From Piliocolobus tephrosceles (lineage: Eukaryota > Chordata > Mammalia > Primates > Cercopithecidae), in the NCBI RefSeq assembly GCF_002776525.5, contig NC_045436.1:158597141-158661140 (forward strand): a DNA stretch of 64,000 nucleotides, given 5' to 3'. The position numbers and the translations under genes are program-made. How positions within the stretch are numbered: position 1 is the first letter of the stretch; each line of letters starts with the position of its first letter. Below the pieces are notes generated by a model. The model saw nothing but the letters and a program-made list of their open reading frames with translations. It was not told the DNA's origin and made no database searches. This document shows positions 45,439 to 57,119 of the stretch, one piece after another.

Positions 45439-45929
45439 CACCCTCTTTTGCTCTCTTACTTGCCCAGGGGAAGTCAGCTGCCATGTTTCATCCTGCCCTA
45501 TGACATCCACATAGCACAGAATTGAGACAAGCCTCCAACCAACAGCCAGAAATTAACTGAGGCCTTCATTCCAACAGGTTGCAAAAAACTAAATCCTTCC
45601 AACAACTACATAAGTGAGCCTGGAAATGAATCCTACCCTAGTCAAGCCTTCAGATGAGACTGTTGCTCTAGGTGACGTGGTGCCTGCAACCACGTGACAT
45701 TGAACCAGAAAAATACCCAGATAAATCATGCCCAGATTCCTAACCCAAAGAAATTGTGAAAAAATCAACATTTGCATTTTAAGCCATTAACATCTGGGGT
45801 GATTTGATACACACTAATACATAACTAAGACAAGTGCCTTTTGAACTCCTTTTCCCTTAAAATCCCAGAGGATTTAACATGACTTTCAGAATTATAAAAA
45901 ATAAATTTTTATTTCAATATTTTATTTAA

Positions 45930-46226
45930 ATTTGGGGGGTGGTGGTGATAGAGTCTCACTCTGTCACCCAGGCTGGAGTGCAGCGGTGCCATCTCAGCAC
46001 ACTACAACATTTGTCTCCCAAGTTCAAGCAATTCTCCTGACTCAGCCTCCCAAGTAGCTGGGATTACAAGCGTGAGGCACCATGCCTGACTAATTTTTGT
46101 ATTTTTAGTAGAGATGAGGTTTCACCGTGTTGGCCAGGCTGGTCTCGAACTCCTGACCTCAAGTGATCCACCCACCTCAGCCTCCCGAAGTGCTGGGATT
46201 ACAGGTGTGAGCCACCACACCCAGCC
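45930..46226 (-). mobile_element. AluS, antisense
   Basis: Reversed Alu ending 'CACCACACCCAGCC'. The tail side is G/T-rich ('TTTGGGGGGTGGTGGTG') instead of plain T. Confidence 0.92.
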
Positions 46227-46534
46227 TTTTGTTTAATTGTTGATAGAATTCAAAACATCAGATGAGCTACAGCCTCCTTGTTTTCTGTTACTTATTCTAA
46301 CGCTAAAATAAAAACAAGCATTAAGACATTCTGGATATTGGAATTCAGAAGCTTCTGGGTTTTTTTTTTTTTTAATTAATATTAGAATTTAAGGATAACA
46401 TGATATAGTGGGATTTTAAAATACCACATTAACAATATATCTCTCTGGTAAGCACCCATAAGCTTTCTCTGAGGATTGCAGCATTTTAGAGTCTCTAGAT
46501 AACATCTAAAACATCAGTTTGAATTAAGCAAGCT
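46227..46534. other. Unassigned sequence
   Basis: No recognised element; a T-rich run at 46361-46373. Confidence 0.4.
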
Positions 46535-46650
46535 GAGCCTTAAAGGAGTTAAAAGAGTCTCCTGTGGTCCTGTAGAATTAGCACGTGGCAGAGCTCAGAC
46601 AGAAACCTACACTTTCTGATTCCAGAGCATTGCTCATTCCATCTCACTAC
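46535..46650 (-). mobile_element. MIR, antisense
   Basis: 'GAGCCTTAAAGGAGTTAAAA', 'GCACGTGGCAGAGCTCAGAC', 'TCTGATTCCAGAGCATTGCT'. Confidence 0.65.
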
Positions 46651-47639
46651 TTTGAGAAACCAAGAAAGCATGGCCAGCTGTAATAATCTTGTCCCTTTTA
46701 CCCAAATAAAGATTGAACATTATTGGAGAAAAATTAAAATGCCCTGCAGCCGCATAGCAATCCCTGGTTTGTTGTCATCATTTTCAACTTGCAGTCTGCA
46801 TCTCAACAGCAAATGGGTAATTGACTGACCAGTTTATAAACACTCTTGATTTCACAAGTAGATTTTATGGGGCAAGAGCTCTCCTTGGGGTTAACTTGCT
46901 CTTTGCATAGGTTAATTTAAATAGCAGTGAAAATTTAGCTTGAAAGGATAATTACAATATTTCACCTCCTTTTATCTCAGGTTATGTAAATGAGGCTTTA
47001 ATCTTCTCACGGTTCATATTATATTAATACCGGGAATAAAAAGATCTCAATATATTGTGTGCTGTCAATCACGTTAGAACATGCTCCCACAGTCGTAGTG
47101 GGTACAAATTGAACTAATTCCCATAATGATGTGCTGTGCATATTATCAACACGTAAACAAATGGACTTGTAGCTTGGCAGAGTTCTCACTTGGGCAATGT
47201 AAGTTGTCATTTTAATTTGAGTGCAAAATTGGGTTTGTTTTTTTTTGATATTTCTGCAATATCAAGTATATTTATTGAAAAACTAGGGGTAGCCCCAAAT
47301 AAGCAAATTCAGCTTCTGTCAACCTTTTAACCTACGGTTTTCACATCCTGCCAAAGGTGATGCAAGCACTAACCCTGAGTGACAGGACCTCGACGTAACC
47401 TTATCCTCTTCTTTGCACCACAGCTCTTGTGGGACACTCTGTCATTTGCAGTAGTGAATAGTGACATGTGATGGTTGGAGAAATGTAGCATTGTCTAGTT
47501 TAATAAATATCAGGAGGAAACTGGCAGATAAGTTTTAACCCCAGGGCATTTAAAAAACAATCAAAATACTGTTCTCCATCCATATAGTGTTCACACAACA
47601 CAATATGTTTATACTAGAGTTTAGAGACAGAGTAAAGTT
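46651..47639. other. Repeat-free block, possible conserved noncoding DNA
   Basis: No recognised transposon over ~1 kb. 46780-47230 is AT-rich but not low-complexity, holds a forkhead-like GTAAACAAAT (47153-47162), several TAATTA/ATTAAT words and scattered CpGs. It has no long open frame. Confidence 0.4.
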
Positions 47640-47755
47640 GTTCTATTATACCTCAAGGGCAAGCTTAAGGTCTAATTCCTCCAGGAAGACTTCTGTGATT
47701 GTCCCAACTCTAAATAATTCCTCCTTCAACTGTGTGACCACAAGACCTTTTTAGC
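47640..47755 (+). mobile_element. L2 fragment, sense
   Basis: 'CTAATTCCTCCAGGAAGACT', 'TCTGTGATTGTCCCAACTCT' follow the L2 3' region. Confidence 0.6.
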
Positions 47756-47764
47756 ACCACTGAA

Positions 47765-47970
47765 AGGCAGTATATGATAGTGGTTAAGAGTATAAGTTCT
47801 GTGAATAGACTGGCTTCAAATTCCACTACCACTACTCACTAACTACAGATTTGGAGCGAACAAAGTAACCTCATAAATGTCCATTTTATCTATAAATGAG
47901 GACAGTATCTGCCTTGTAGATTGTTTGACATGATCATATAGAGAGACTAGCACTGTAAGGGACACCCTAT
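47765..47970 (+). mobile_element. MIR, sense
   Basis: 'GTATATGATAGTGGTTAAGA', 'GGCTTCAAATTCCACTACCA', 'TTATCTATAAATGAGGACAG' in MIR order, near full length. Confidence 0.85.
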
Positions 47971-47984
47971 AAACCTTAGTCCCT

Positions 47985-48165
47985 GAGTATTTACTATATG
48001 CCAACCAGGAACATTCACTTATTTTATCTCTTTTAATTTCCATAATAACCCTCTGAGTTAGATATGATTTACCCCGCTTTACAAATGGGAAGTCAAGGCC
48101 CAGGGATTATAATCAACCCGCTCCACAACACGCTGTTAATAAGCCGCAGAGCTAGTCTCTGAACC
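47985..48165 (-). mobile_element. MIR, antisense
   Basis: 'CTCTTTTAATTTCCATAATA', 'GCTTTACAAATGGGAAGTCA', 'GCAGAGCTAGTCTCTGAACC'. Lies tail-to-tail with the preceding sense MIR. Confidence 0.82.
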
Positions 48166-48284
48166 ATGGCGTTCTGGGTTCAAAACTTACATAGCCCATC
48201 TCTACAAAATGTCACCACACATCACCACATTTGCACTTCTGGAAAGTACTGTCTTCAGTCTTCAATAGTTCTAGCATACCTGAA

Positions 48285-48420
48285 CGCAGACATATCTATC
48301 TCCCTCACTGCATTACGTTTCCCTGGGGTAGGAATTGTTTCTTATTCTTCCTGGGATTTCCAATGCTTACATAACATTTAACTTATAATAGATGTCTATT
48401 AAGTTTCCTTGAAATAAAAT
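48285..48420 (+). mobile_element. L2 3' terminus, sense
   Basis: 'GTAGGAATTGTTTCTTATTC', 'TTATAATAGATGTCTATTAA', 'GTTTCCTTGAAATAAAATGA'. Confidence 0.6.
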
Positions 48421-49044
48421 GAGCTAGTTGCAGCTTCCCTACAGAAACTATTACCCTTTATTAAGGAAAAATTTCTAACAAAAAAGAAAGGCCACAAATT
48501 TCCTTGAGCGAAGGAAAGTGTTGAAAGATGAGCAGACACAGTCGTGGGCCCTGAGCTGTCAAAAAATCAAAATGGAACAGAGAGGCTGCCAGAGGCATCT
48601 CTCCTCAAGCCCACCAATCAGTGTACACTTATTGATTATCTTCTGGATGCTGAACTAACCTTATGATATCAGTAGCTTCCAAACATTTAGGCCAAGCTGA
48701 TTTCTGACATCCCGAAAAAACTATACAAGTGACCAACTCTAAAGAACACTGAAGAACCTCTATGGTAAGTTGTTCACAAAAGTTTATAGTTCCATAACAG
48801 GCTGTCTGTCACACCTAAGTCCTCTCAGAGAAGGAAGTTGCACTTTTCAGTTCCTACTGAGGAAAAGAAGTTTGCAGATGCTGCTCCTCTCTAGAATAGA
48901 TAAATGTCAGGAATGTAGTCCCCTTCACATGTAGGGTGATGAGAGGTTCATGTTGTCGCATTTTTCTGTGTTGGTAAAAATGAGTTCTTAAAGTTTTAAA
49001 GACATCGACAAAAAAAGATATTTGTGAGAATAGAGGATTGATGA
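48421..49044. other. Unassigned sequence
   Basis: No recognised element. Confidence 0.4.
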
Positions 49045-50265
49045 ATAGGGACAAGCAGATTTTCACAAGCAAAAGAATGAAATCGGACCTCTATTTTATA
49101 CCATATACAAAAATTAACTCAAAATGGATTAATGACCTAAATAGAGAAGCTAAGACTATAAAACTTTTGAAAGACAACATAGGGGTAAATCTCTATAACC
49201 TTGGATTTGGCAATGGATTATTCAATATGAAAACAAAAGCATGGGTGACAAAAGGAAAAAGAAGATAAATCAGATTTCATAAAATAAAAAAAAAAAAACT
49301 TATATAATTAAACGATATTATCTAGAAAGTGAAAAGAATACACAGAAAGAAAATATTTGCAAATCATAGATCTCATAAATGTTTGATTTCCAGAATGTAT
49401 AAAGAACTCCTACAATTCAACAAAAAGACAAGCAACACGATTTTTTAAATGGGCAAGGCACCTGAATGGACATTTTCTGAAAGAAAATATATAAATGGCC
49501 AATAAGCACATGAAAAGATGCTCAGAACCAGCAGACATTTGAGAAATGCAAATTAAAACCACAGTGAGATAGCACTTCACACCTCCTAGAATGGTTATAA
49601 TTAAAAAAAAAAAAAAAAAAAACAGAAAGCAACAAATATTGGAGAGAATATGGAGAAACTGGACCCCTCAGTACATTGTTGAAGGAAAGTAAAATGGTGA
49701 AGGTGCTGTAGGCACTGTTCACCCATTCCTCAAAAAGCTAAACATAGAATTACCATGTGACCTAGAAATTCCACTTCTAGTTACGTACGCCAAAGCATTG
49801 AAAACAAGGATTTAAACAGTGTATTCCAGCGTTATTTGTAATAGCTAAAAGGTGAAAACAACACAAGTGTCTATCAACAGGTGAACAGGTAAACAAAATG
49901 TGCTAAATGCATACAACGGAATATTACTCAGCTATGAAAAGGAATGAAGTTTTCATAGATGATACAACATACATGAACTTTGAAAACATGCTGAGTGAAA
50001 TATGCCAGACACAAAAGAACAAATATTGTATGATTCTACTTATATGACATATCCAGAACAGGAAAATTCATAGAGTCAGAAAGTAGATTCGCGGTTACCA
50101 GGGGCTAGGGACAGGGGGAAATGGGGACCTGTTGCTTAATGGTTACAGAGTTTCTGATTGAACTGGAAAGACGACGAAAAAGCTTAGGAAATAGTAGCAT
50201 GATTGCACAACCTTGTGGATGTAATTAATGCCCAGAACTTAAAGTATAATAATAAAAAAAATTGC
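49045..50265 (+). mobile_element. L1M 3' end, 5'-truncated, sense
   Basis: The ORF2 tail and 3' UTR of an old L1: 'AACTCAAAATGGATTAATGA', 'GAAAAGATGCTCAGAACCAG', 'GAATATTACTCAGCTATGAA', 'CGGTTACCAGGGGCTAGGGA', then an A-rich end. The ORF at 49038-49268 is a degraded ORF2 fragment. Internal A-runs at 49287-49299 and 49603-49621. Confidence 0.9.
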
Positions 50266-51093
50266 AGGTAACAGAAGAGCATCTATTAAAAAAATTTTTT
50301 TTTTCTCCATGATGAGAAAGTATACAACTCAGTTTGAGTGAGACTATCTCACGAAATGACAAAAACCAAGTTATCCTGAATATAGTCTAAATTCATTCAG
50401 GAACCTAGAGGGTAAAAGCAACACCAGAAGAATTACACTTCAGGGTTTGCAGTGAAAATGGTTTACAGAAAAATGTTATATTCCTCTTGGGGATCAGTCT
50501 GCTGTTTTTCTTTAAATATCTTACATAAACTTCTCCCAAGCAATAAAGTGGCAATTGTAATAAGAAAGAGCATATATTTAGACTCTTAAATGTCTTCTCA
50601 AAATGACAAAACATTGAGTTTTACTTAGAAAAAGATAGTAAGTGATTACAAATGGGCCAGTAATTTATGACAGGACTTCAAACCCAACGTTTTTCCTTGC
50701 ATACATATGACAGAGAACAAGAAATGTCTACAAAGTAAAACCCTGAAAGCCACAGTCCTACATGAATGTTAGCAAGCATTTGCAGAACATGCTGAAGGAA
50801 GCAATAACTTTCATTCTGCTGTCCCAGACTGGATGAGAAGCACCCCTCAACAAAGAGGTATTAGTAAGACTTACTTGGGACAGGTATACGTTACACACAG
50901 ATTTCAAAATCCATATTTTTAAAACAAGCCAAGATTTACAACAGGCAAATCAAACTAATATTTATGCATGTGGTTTTTACAAAGGAGCATTTTTAGAATA
51001 TTCTGAACCTCATTTTTTATTTATCCTTGACAATGATATTCAAAGTCTCACATGAGAAAAAATTGTGAAGTGTTAATGTCACCATTAGGTAGG
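50266..51093. other. Repeat-poor sequence
   Basis: No recognised element or exon. Confidence 0.4.
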
Positions 51094-51165
51094 CACCATA
51101 CTTTCAATGGGATTGGGAAGTCATTAAAACACCATGCTTTCAACGGAATTGGGAAGTCGTTCAAT
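51094..51165. repeat. Imperfect 36-base tandem duplication
   Basis: CACCATACTTTCAATGGGAT at 51094 recurs at 51130 as CACCATGCTTTCAACGGAAT, each followed by TGGGAAGTC. Confidence 0.95.
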
Positions 51166-51336
51166 AATAAGCTTTGTTATCAGGTGCGTTTTTGAAGAGG
51201 AACCAAATCTGGAAAAAAAATTATTTGTTTATTCCACAAAGAATATTCGAATGTCTCTTATGTGAGCCAGTTTGATTTCAAATCCAAGAGTGGATTTCTG
51301 GTGTCTATATCTTTTCCTTAATATCTACCCTTTATT
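51166..51336. other. Unassigned sequence
   Basis: No recognised element. Confidence 0.4.
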
Positions 51337-51612
51337 TCCCAGCACATTGGGAGGCTGAGGAGGGCAGATCACTTGAGCCCAGGAGTTCGAGACCAGCTTG
51401 GCCCACATGGTGAAACCCTGTCTCTACTAAAATTACAAAAAATTAGCTGGGTGTGGTAGAGTATGCCTATAATCCTAGCTACTGGAGAGGCTGAGGCAGG
51501 AGAATCACTTGAACCCAGGAGGTGGAGGTTGCAGTGAGCCAAGATTGTGTCTCTGCACTCCAGCTTGGGTAACAGAGTGAAACCTTGTCTCAAAAAAATA
51601 AAAATAAAAATA
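51337..51612 (+). mobile_element. Alu, slightly 5'-truncated, sense
   Basis: Starts at 'CCCAGCACATTGGGAGGCTG', missing about 30 bases, and ends in an (AAAAT)n-like tail. Similar AATATCT..CCCTT words flank it, an imperfect TSD. Confidence 0.93.
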
Positions 51613-51739
51613 TCTCCCCCTTCTCTAAGACACCATTCCCCTTCTCCATGCCACCCCTAACCTCAGCATGGACACCTATTCTCTCCTCCCTTAAAAATTT
51701 CCAGAAAAATTCTAACACCCACTCATTTTTTTCTCTCTG

Positions 51740-51850
51740 TCTCCAGTGCCTAAAGCCAGGCTCAGCTCATAAAGTTTGTAATTTATTTATTCAAATAAAG
51801 TGATCGACACATATTTACTGATGAATGAATGTATAAATGAGTGAATGAAC
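51740..51850 (+). mobile_element. L2 3' terminus, sense
   Basis: 'TCTCCAGTGCCTAAAGCCAG', then 'GATGAATGAATGTATAAATG', a typical L2 tail. Confidence 0.55.
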
Positions 51851-52557
51851 TTTAAACCATGTCTATTTGAATAAAAATAAATAAATAAATCTAAGTTCTC
51901 AAAATCACTAGCTAGAATAAGGGTCCTTCCTCTTGACAAAAGGTTTATACATTTGAATAGAAGAACCCTGAGAAAGTGAAGCAAGAAAATCTAAGGCCAA
52001 ATAAAATTCAGTTTCTTCAATCATTTCTTGGTTTAGTGTGGTTTTACTTTACTTTGGCCATTTTAAATCTCCACTACTAAAAGATGGCAGACATGCATTT
52101 GAACAGGTGTTTATAACATTCTGTAATGGATGATAGCATCAAACACTCAATGGACAGGGAAGAATTCAGCACAGCCTTTTATTCTTGGTTTTTATGGTCA
52201 TACTTACAGAGAAGAACTTATACTAGTTACTTGATAAACTAAGTCTTAAAGATAGGCTTGAATTTATAATTTTTGACCCTCATTGTAATTGAGATAATTT
52301 ATGTTTCCAATAAAGTTAGCTAATGGATGTATTGCTTTCTAAATAAACAAATATTTTTGTCTCATACAGTGCAGTCCTCACCAGAAAGAAGAAAGTTGAG
52401 TGACAAGGCAGGTTGGCTCCCACCAATCATGGGGTGCCTGTTCCCTGAATGCAGGCAAAATTCCTTAGAGGAACTGCCACGCAATTTCAGAACCCTCTTG
52501 GTAATCAGTGTTTCGGCGAACTGAAGTCAATGGATAATTGCTACTAATGTGTTAGAT
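51851..52557. other. Unassigned; short (AAAT)n
   Basis: (AAAT)n at 51873-51890. Nothing else was recognised. Confidence 0.4.
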
Positions 52558-52755
52558 GGAAGATTCACATGCTTTGGATCCAGACATACTTTTGAATTTC
52601 AGTTCTATTTCTAACAATAAGGAGGAATAATAATTTCCCTAGGCAAGTTGTTTAACCTCCCTAAGCTTCGATGTCCACATCTCTTCAAAGCTTGTGTGAG
52701 GAGATTAAAGTGTCTAGTGAAGAGTAAACACTCAATATATGTTAGCAACTAGGAA
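52558..52755 (+). mobile_element. MIR, sense
   Basis: 'GTTGTTTAACCTCCCTAAGC', 'CTTGTGTGAGGAGATTAAAG', 'GTAAACACTCAATATATGTT'. Near full length. Confidence 0.82.
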
Positions 52756-53695
52756 AATGACATTGGATGTGGTAGTCATGAAACTCATGTGAAGTTTTAT
52801 GTAATTTCTCGAAAGTCATTCTGGTAGAAAAGAAGAATTGGAATTCGACCCTACTACACAGCCCAAAATACAATCATTGTAGTGAATCATTCAGCTGGGT
52901 TTCACTAGACAAAATGATGGAAGTATAATAAATTCCGTATAATAGCCAATCAATCATGGTAGCTTTCTGGGGCCATATTATCAACATCTTTAATGTTGCA
53001 CTCATAAATTTAGACTTCCCCTCAGCATTATCTAGCAGCAGAAAATCATTCCCTTATGATAACATTCAGCTCTACTGACGTTATCAGTTAACCAGCGATA
53101 TTCAATTAGTGAAATGCCAGGTTCTCCTATTGAAAACACTCCAGGAGAGATTTCTAGATCTCAAAAACTGACCACAAACCTGAGTGGTGTTTAGAAATAG
53201 AAAACTCATGTTGAACTGCATGGAGCTTTGGGCTTTCAAAATGCCAGTCCCTTTGTATTTCTGTCTTTTTCATTTCAAATGAAAGGGTTTCATCAGACCA
53301 CTGTTCATGTCTTGCCATGTTGATAATGGGAACAGGTTCACAGAGAAGCACTTGAGGCAAGACTTGTTCTCAGGAACATGACTTACCATTGCCCACAAGC
53401 ACAAATATAACACAATAAACTAGACAAATGGAAACTAAACTAAATGATGGCAAGGGAAAATATAGGCATGTCAGGAAGGTAAAAGCAGGGGGTAAAATTA
53501 AGCGAAAACATGAAAGTGATATGATTTAGAGGAAATAATACTGAGCTGAAAATAGAGCTGTGAGGTTCTGACGGCCAAGGATTTACCTATTTGTATAAAT
53601 TAATTTTATTATAACATTCATATTGTCAATGAGAAGAGGTAAAAATGCATACTAATTTCTTAGAAGAAATGATGTTTCTTCCTGGAATTTTATAC
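52756..53695. other. Unassigned sequence
   Basis: No recognised element or exon. Confidence 0.4.
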
Positions 53696-54153
53696 CAGAG
53701 TTGTTCAATAGAAGTACAATTTGAGTCACCTATGAAATTTTAAATTTTCTAACAGCCACATTTTAAAATGTTAAAAAAAAATGATGACATTGGTTTTAAC
53801 ATTTTATTTAACCCAACATATCCAAAATATTATCGTTTCAACATAGACTACTAATAAGACATTTTACTCCTTTTTTACATACTGTCTTCAAAATATGATG
53901 TATATTTTATACTCAAGTACATCTCAATGGAGATGCTAAATTTTTATCAGAAATACTTGATCTATATTTGGATTTCACAAATGGACTGTTGAAAAAGTAG
54001 CTTCACATACCCAAAGTGTTCCAACATCTGTAAACGTTCTCTCACGGCTGTGTTCACTTTTACATTTGATTTAATTAAAAATTAAATAAAATCCAATTCC
54101 TCATTTGCACTAGCCATATTTCATTTGCTCAGAAGTCACATACAGACAGCACA
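53696..54153. mobile_element. hAT-type (Charlie group) DNA transposon
   Basis: Starts CAGAGTTGTTCAATAGAAGT, the start of a well-known Charlie-group element, and continues 'GAAATTTTAAATTTTCTAAC', 'TTTATTTAACCCAACATATC', 'AAATATTATCGTTTCAACAT', 'CACTAGCCATATTTCATTTG'. The right end near 54153 ('AGACAGCAC') could be the other terminus. The exact family is uncertain. Confidence 0.72.
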
Positions 54154-55414
54154 AGTCTAAATGAAAAGTTGTGTCCAGGCCTTTACATAGAGGTTACTGA
54201 GTAATACACAATACAGTATCTTCAGCAGTACCCCTGAAAAACCTCCATTTCTTCAGAGAATTTCTTCATGTAAGCTGAGGGCATAATGCCAAAGCCCAGC
54301 TCAGAGTTAAGCAGAAGGGCAAGGCCATTATATCTACTCATCCTGCTCTCTGATGTTTTAGAATGAAAGGACCTCTCTACAAATGCTCTTCAATAAACTT
54401 CGTAAGAGCCTAAAAAGTATTTCACAGATAAAAGATAATACAAATGAAATTAAATTTAAAATGTCAAATTTCATTTATAAATAGATGCAGTGGTTCATCA
54501 ATGAAATTTGAAAAGACTTTGCACTATTTTACCCTTCTCCATTTCCTGATCTCTGTAATCCTGTTATGAAAACAGATGAACTCAAGAATATTTATGTCAA
54601 AGGATAGACGAGAGAGAGGAATAAGCACAATATAATTATAGCAGTAAACAAACAAACAAAAAAAAGGAGGGCTTCACCAGAACTCCTGAAGTGAAAATCT
54701 AAAGAAAAAATGTCCCATTTTTCTCATTTGCTGTTAATTTAAAATGCCAATTCTGTCTACAAATCAGATCGGTGAGGAACTCTCCATTGAAATGGACATA
54801 TCCATCTCTAGAGGAGATTCCTGGTGGGAAGCAGTCCTCCAGCTCCACACTGTCTCCAGTGGAGCTCCTACGGCAGCCAGGGACGATTGTCTACACAGTA
54901 CGACGTGCGGAATAAATAAAGGTTAAATGATTATCAAAATGTGACCAACATCTGAGCAAACAGCATGTACCTTGGCGGGAGGGATATCCATTTCAGGGCA
55001 AATCACAGCCAACTATGGAAATAAACTTGTCAGATGCAGGCTGCCGCGGCATTCCTAGCTGCAGACCTTCTCCCAGGCTGCTGGTTCCTAAGAAGGATTC
55101 CAAAGTGGCTCAACAGCCCCTGGCCCAGCCGCCCCCAGCTTCCTGAGCTTCCTAAGGCTGGTTGTAGCTGCACTGCCTTCACCTCCCATTACCACTTTCA
55201 CGGCTGTGAATGTCAGAGAGCATAGTCTTTGAACTCACAAGTACACACTGGAGACAACGAGATAAGAAAAAACAATATTTGTGTAAGTGTGAGGCCTCAG
55301 GAGGGAAGAATTTTAGACCTCTTGGTCCTTACAGTTAAGCAGGATGAGAGATATTTTGGGCAGACTATACTACAAGTAATGAGATCTCTCTTAAGGGGAG
55401 TTGGTGATGTGGAC
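54154..55414. other. Repeat-poor; GC-richer patch at 55035-55210
   Basis: 55035-55210 is clearly GC-richer than its surroundings and contains GCCGCGGC and CAGCCGCCCCC. A 63-codon frame (55034-55225) starts there, but it has no family signature and its composition alone would produce it. Too small for a CpG island. Confidence 0.4.
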
Positions 55415-55645
55415 TGACTGTGGGCCAAGCACTGTTCGAATAGTGTGAATGATCTCATCTCATAAAACAGAATAAAGTAGATTGTATTGTTATCTTGATG
55501 TTTTCAGATAAAGAACCTAAGATACAGAGAAAGTAAGTAACTTGCCCAAGGTCTCACAACTAGGAAACGAGGAACTGAGATGTTAGCCTTAGGTGGTGAC
55601 ACTAGAAACTTCACTCTTAACAGCAGTGCTACAGTGCCACCCCAT
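55415..55645 (-). mobile_element. MIR, antisense
   Basis: 'GGGCCAAGCACTGTTCGAAT', 'AAGTAACTTGCCCAAGGTCT', 'CACTCTTAACAGCAGTGCTA'. Near full length. Confidence 0.87.
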
Positions 55646-55683
55646 GGGCCTGCTGGAAAAATCCACTTGTCAATGAATCCAGT

Positions 55684-56025
55684 TGTTATGGACTGAATTA
55701 TCGTGCTCCCCTGATATTCACAGATTGAAACTTAATTCCCAATGGGAGGGCATTTGGAGGTTTAGGCCTTTGGGAGGTGATTAGGTCAGGAGGGTAGAGC
55801 ATGAATGGGATTAGTGTTCTTATTAAAGAAGTCCCAGAGAGCTGCCTTGCCCCTTTTGCCATGTGAGGTTACAACCGCCTGTGAATCAGGAAGCCACCCC
55901 TTACTAGACACTGAATATGCCAGCACCTTGGTCTTGGACTTCCAGAATTATGGAAAATAAATACATATTGTTTAAGCCACCCAGTCTATGGTATTTTATT
56001 ATAGCAGCCAGAACAGACTAAGGTA
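55684..56025 (+). mobile_element. MLT1-type solo LTR
   Basis: 342 bases starting TGTTATGGACTGAATT and ending CAGACTAAGGTA, with a perfect 5-base TSD, CCAGT, at 55679-55683 and 56026-56030. Contains 'GCCTTTGGGAGGTGATTAGG' and 'GGAAAATAAATACATATTGT'. The last base pair is TA instead of CA. Confidence 0.93.
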
Positions 56026-56098
56026 CCAGTCAAAGAAAACTCTAATCAAAATTTAAACCTAAGGAATAGAGGAGTACATTATTAGAAAGAACTGATGG

Positions 56099-56542
56099 AG
56101 CCTGAATGCAGTGGCTCACACCTGTAATCCCAGCACTTTGGGAGGCCAAGGTGAGCATATCGCTTGAGCCCGGGAGTTTCAGACCAGCCTGGTCAACATG
56201 GTGAAACCTTGCCTCTACAAAAAATACAAAAAAATTAGCCTGGCATGGTGGTGCATGCCTGTAGTCCCAACCATTTGGGAAGCTGAGGCAGGAGGATCAC
56301 CTGAGCCTGGGAGATTAAGGATGCAGTAAGGCATGATTATGCCACTTCACTCCAGACTGGGTGATAGAGTGAGAACCTGGAAAGAACGAAAGGAAAGGAA
56401 AGGAAAGGAAAAGGAAAAGGAAAAGAAAAGGAAAAGAAAGGAAAGGGAGAGAGGGAGGGAGGGAGGGAGGGAGGGAAGAGAAGGAAGAGAAAGGAGGGAA
56501 GGAAGGCAGGAAGGCAGGAAGGAAGGGAGGGAGGGAAGGAAG
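56099..56542 (+). mobile_element. AluJ, sense, with a ~160-base purine tail
   Basis: Perfect 11-base TSD, AGAACTGATGG, at 56088-56098 and 56543-56553, enclosing both the Alu body (to about 56380) and the purine tract. Body features ('GCTTGAGCCCGGGAGTTTCA') fit AluJ. Confidence 0.95.
56381..56542 (+). repeat. Polypurine tract (GGAAA/GGGA/GGAA)n
   Basis: About 160 bases with almost no pyrimidine: GGAAA units, then GGGA, then GGAA and GGCA. Such homopurine DNA can form triplex (H-DNA). Confidence 0.95.
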
Positions 56543-56553
56543 AGAACTGATGG

Positions 56554-57119
56554 TAGGCAGTGACTCTAATTTAATATAAATACTTGTCAGTTGTGTGAAT
56601 TATATACCAAACAGAAAGTAAACCTCGAGCATTATGAAAGGTGTAATCAACAAAAATTGGCAGGTATAGGGTGAGCAGATAGGTCAAAATATTAGCTTTT
56701 TATGGCAGCAACTCAAATTCCAAATGTAGTTTTTTTTAAAAATGATAGTGATGTCAACTTCTTAATGTTTTCTTCTTAATAATCTCTTTAGTGGTATCTT
56801 TGAAAAAATATCCCTTGTTGTAAAAAAAGAAAATCCATTTAAAATTTTACCTTTCCTTCATTTTCATTTCTTCAGTTTGAATGAAAATAAAGTTAAAGCT
56901 TTTTTAAAATTTTGAATTTTAAATAGTGGTATTTTTAACAACTATTTTATATTTACATTTTACTTTACATATTCAATAGCACCAATAGTTTTGTATCTTA
57001 TTCTTGCAGAAGTGGACATAGAATCATATCTGGAATGATGAGTTGTCAATATGAATGTTGTTCACTTCTGTAAGCTTGTATTTGGGAAGTTTTTATGATT
57101 ATTCTTTCCATTGCTGTTA
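56554..57119. other. Unassigned AT-rich sequence
   Basis: No recognised element. Confidence 0.4.

Larger units (their letters stand above)
44067..45832 (+). mobile_element. Old ERVL/MaLR-like LTR carrying nested insertions
   Basis: The outer pieces 44067-44198, 45046-45117 and 45439-45832 read as one old LTR: 'TCTAATTAATAGAATATTGT' | 'GGGATGTCACTTCCGGGATC' | 'GCCAGAAATTAACTGAGGCC', 'CATTTTAAGCCATTAACATC', ending ACTAAGACA. Flanking 5-mers AGTGT (44062-44066) and AGTGC (45833-45837) suggest a TSD. Family not named. Confidence 0.7.

Noticed and set aside
55034..55225. GC-richer patch as a CpG island or first exon
   Set aside because: Fewer than 200 bases with few CpGs, and no splice donor or coding signature I can defend.
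56333..56563. Lysine/arginine/glutamate-rich frame
   Set aside because: Translation of the purine tail of an Alu.
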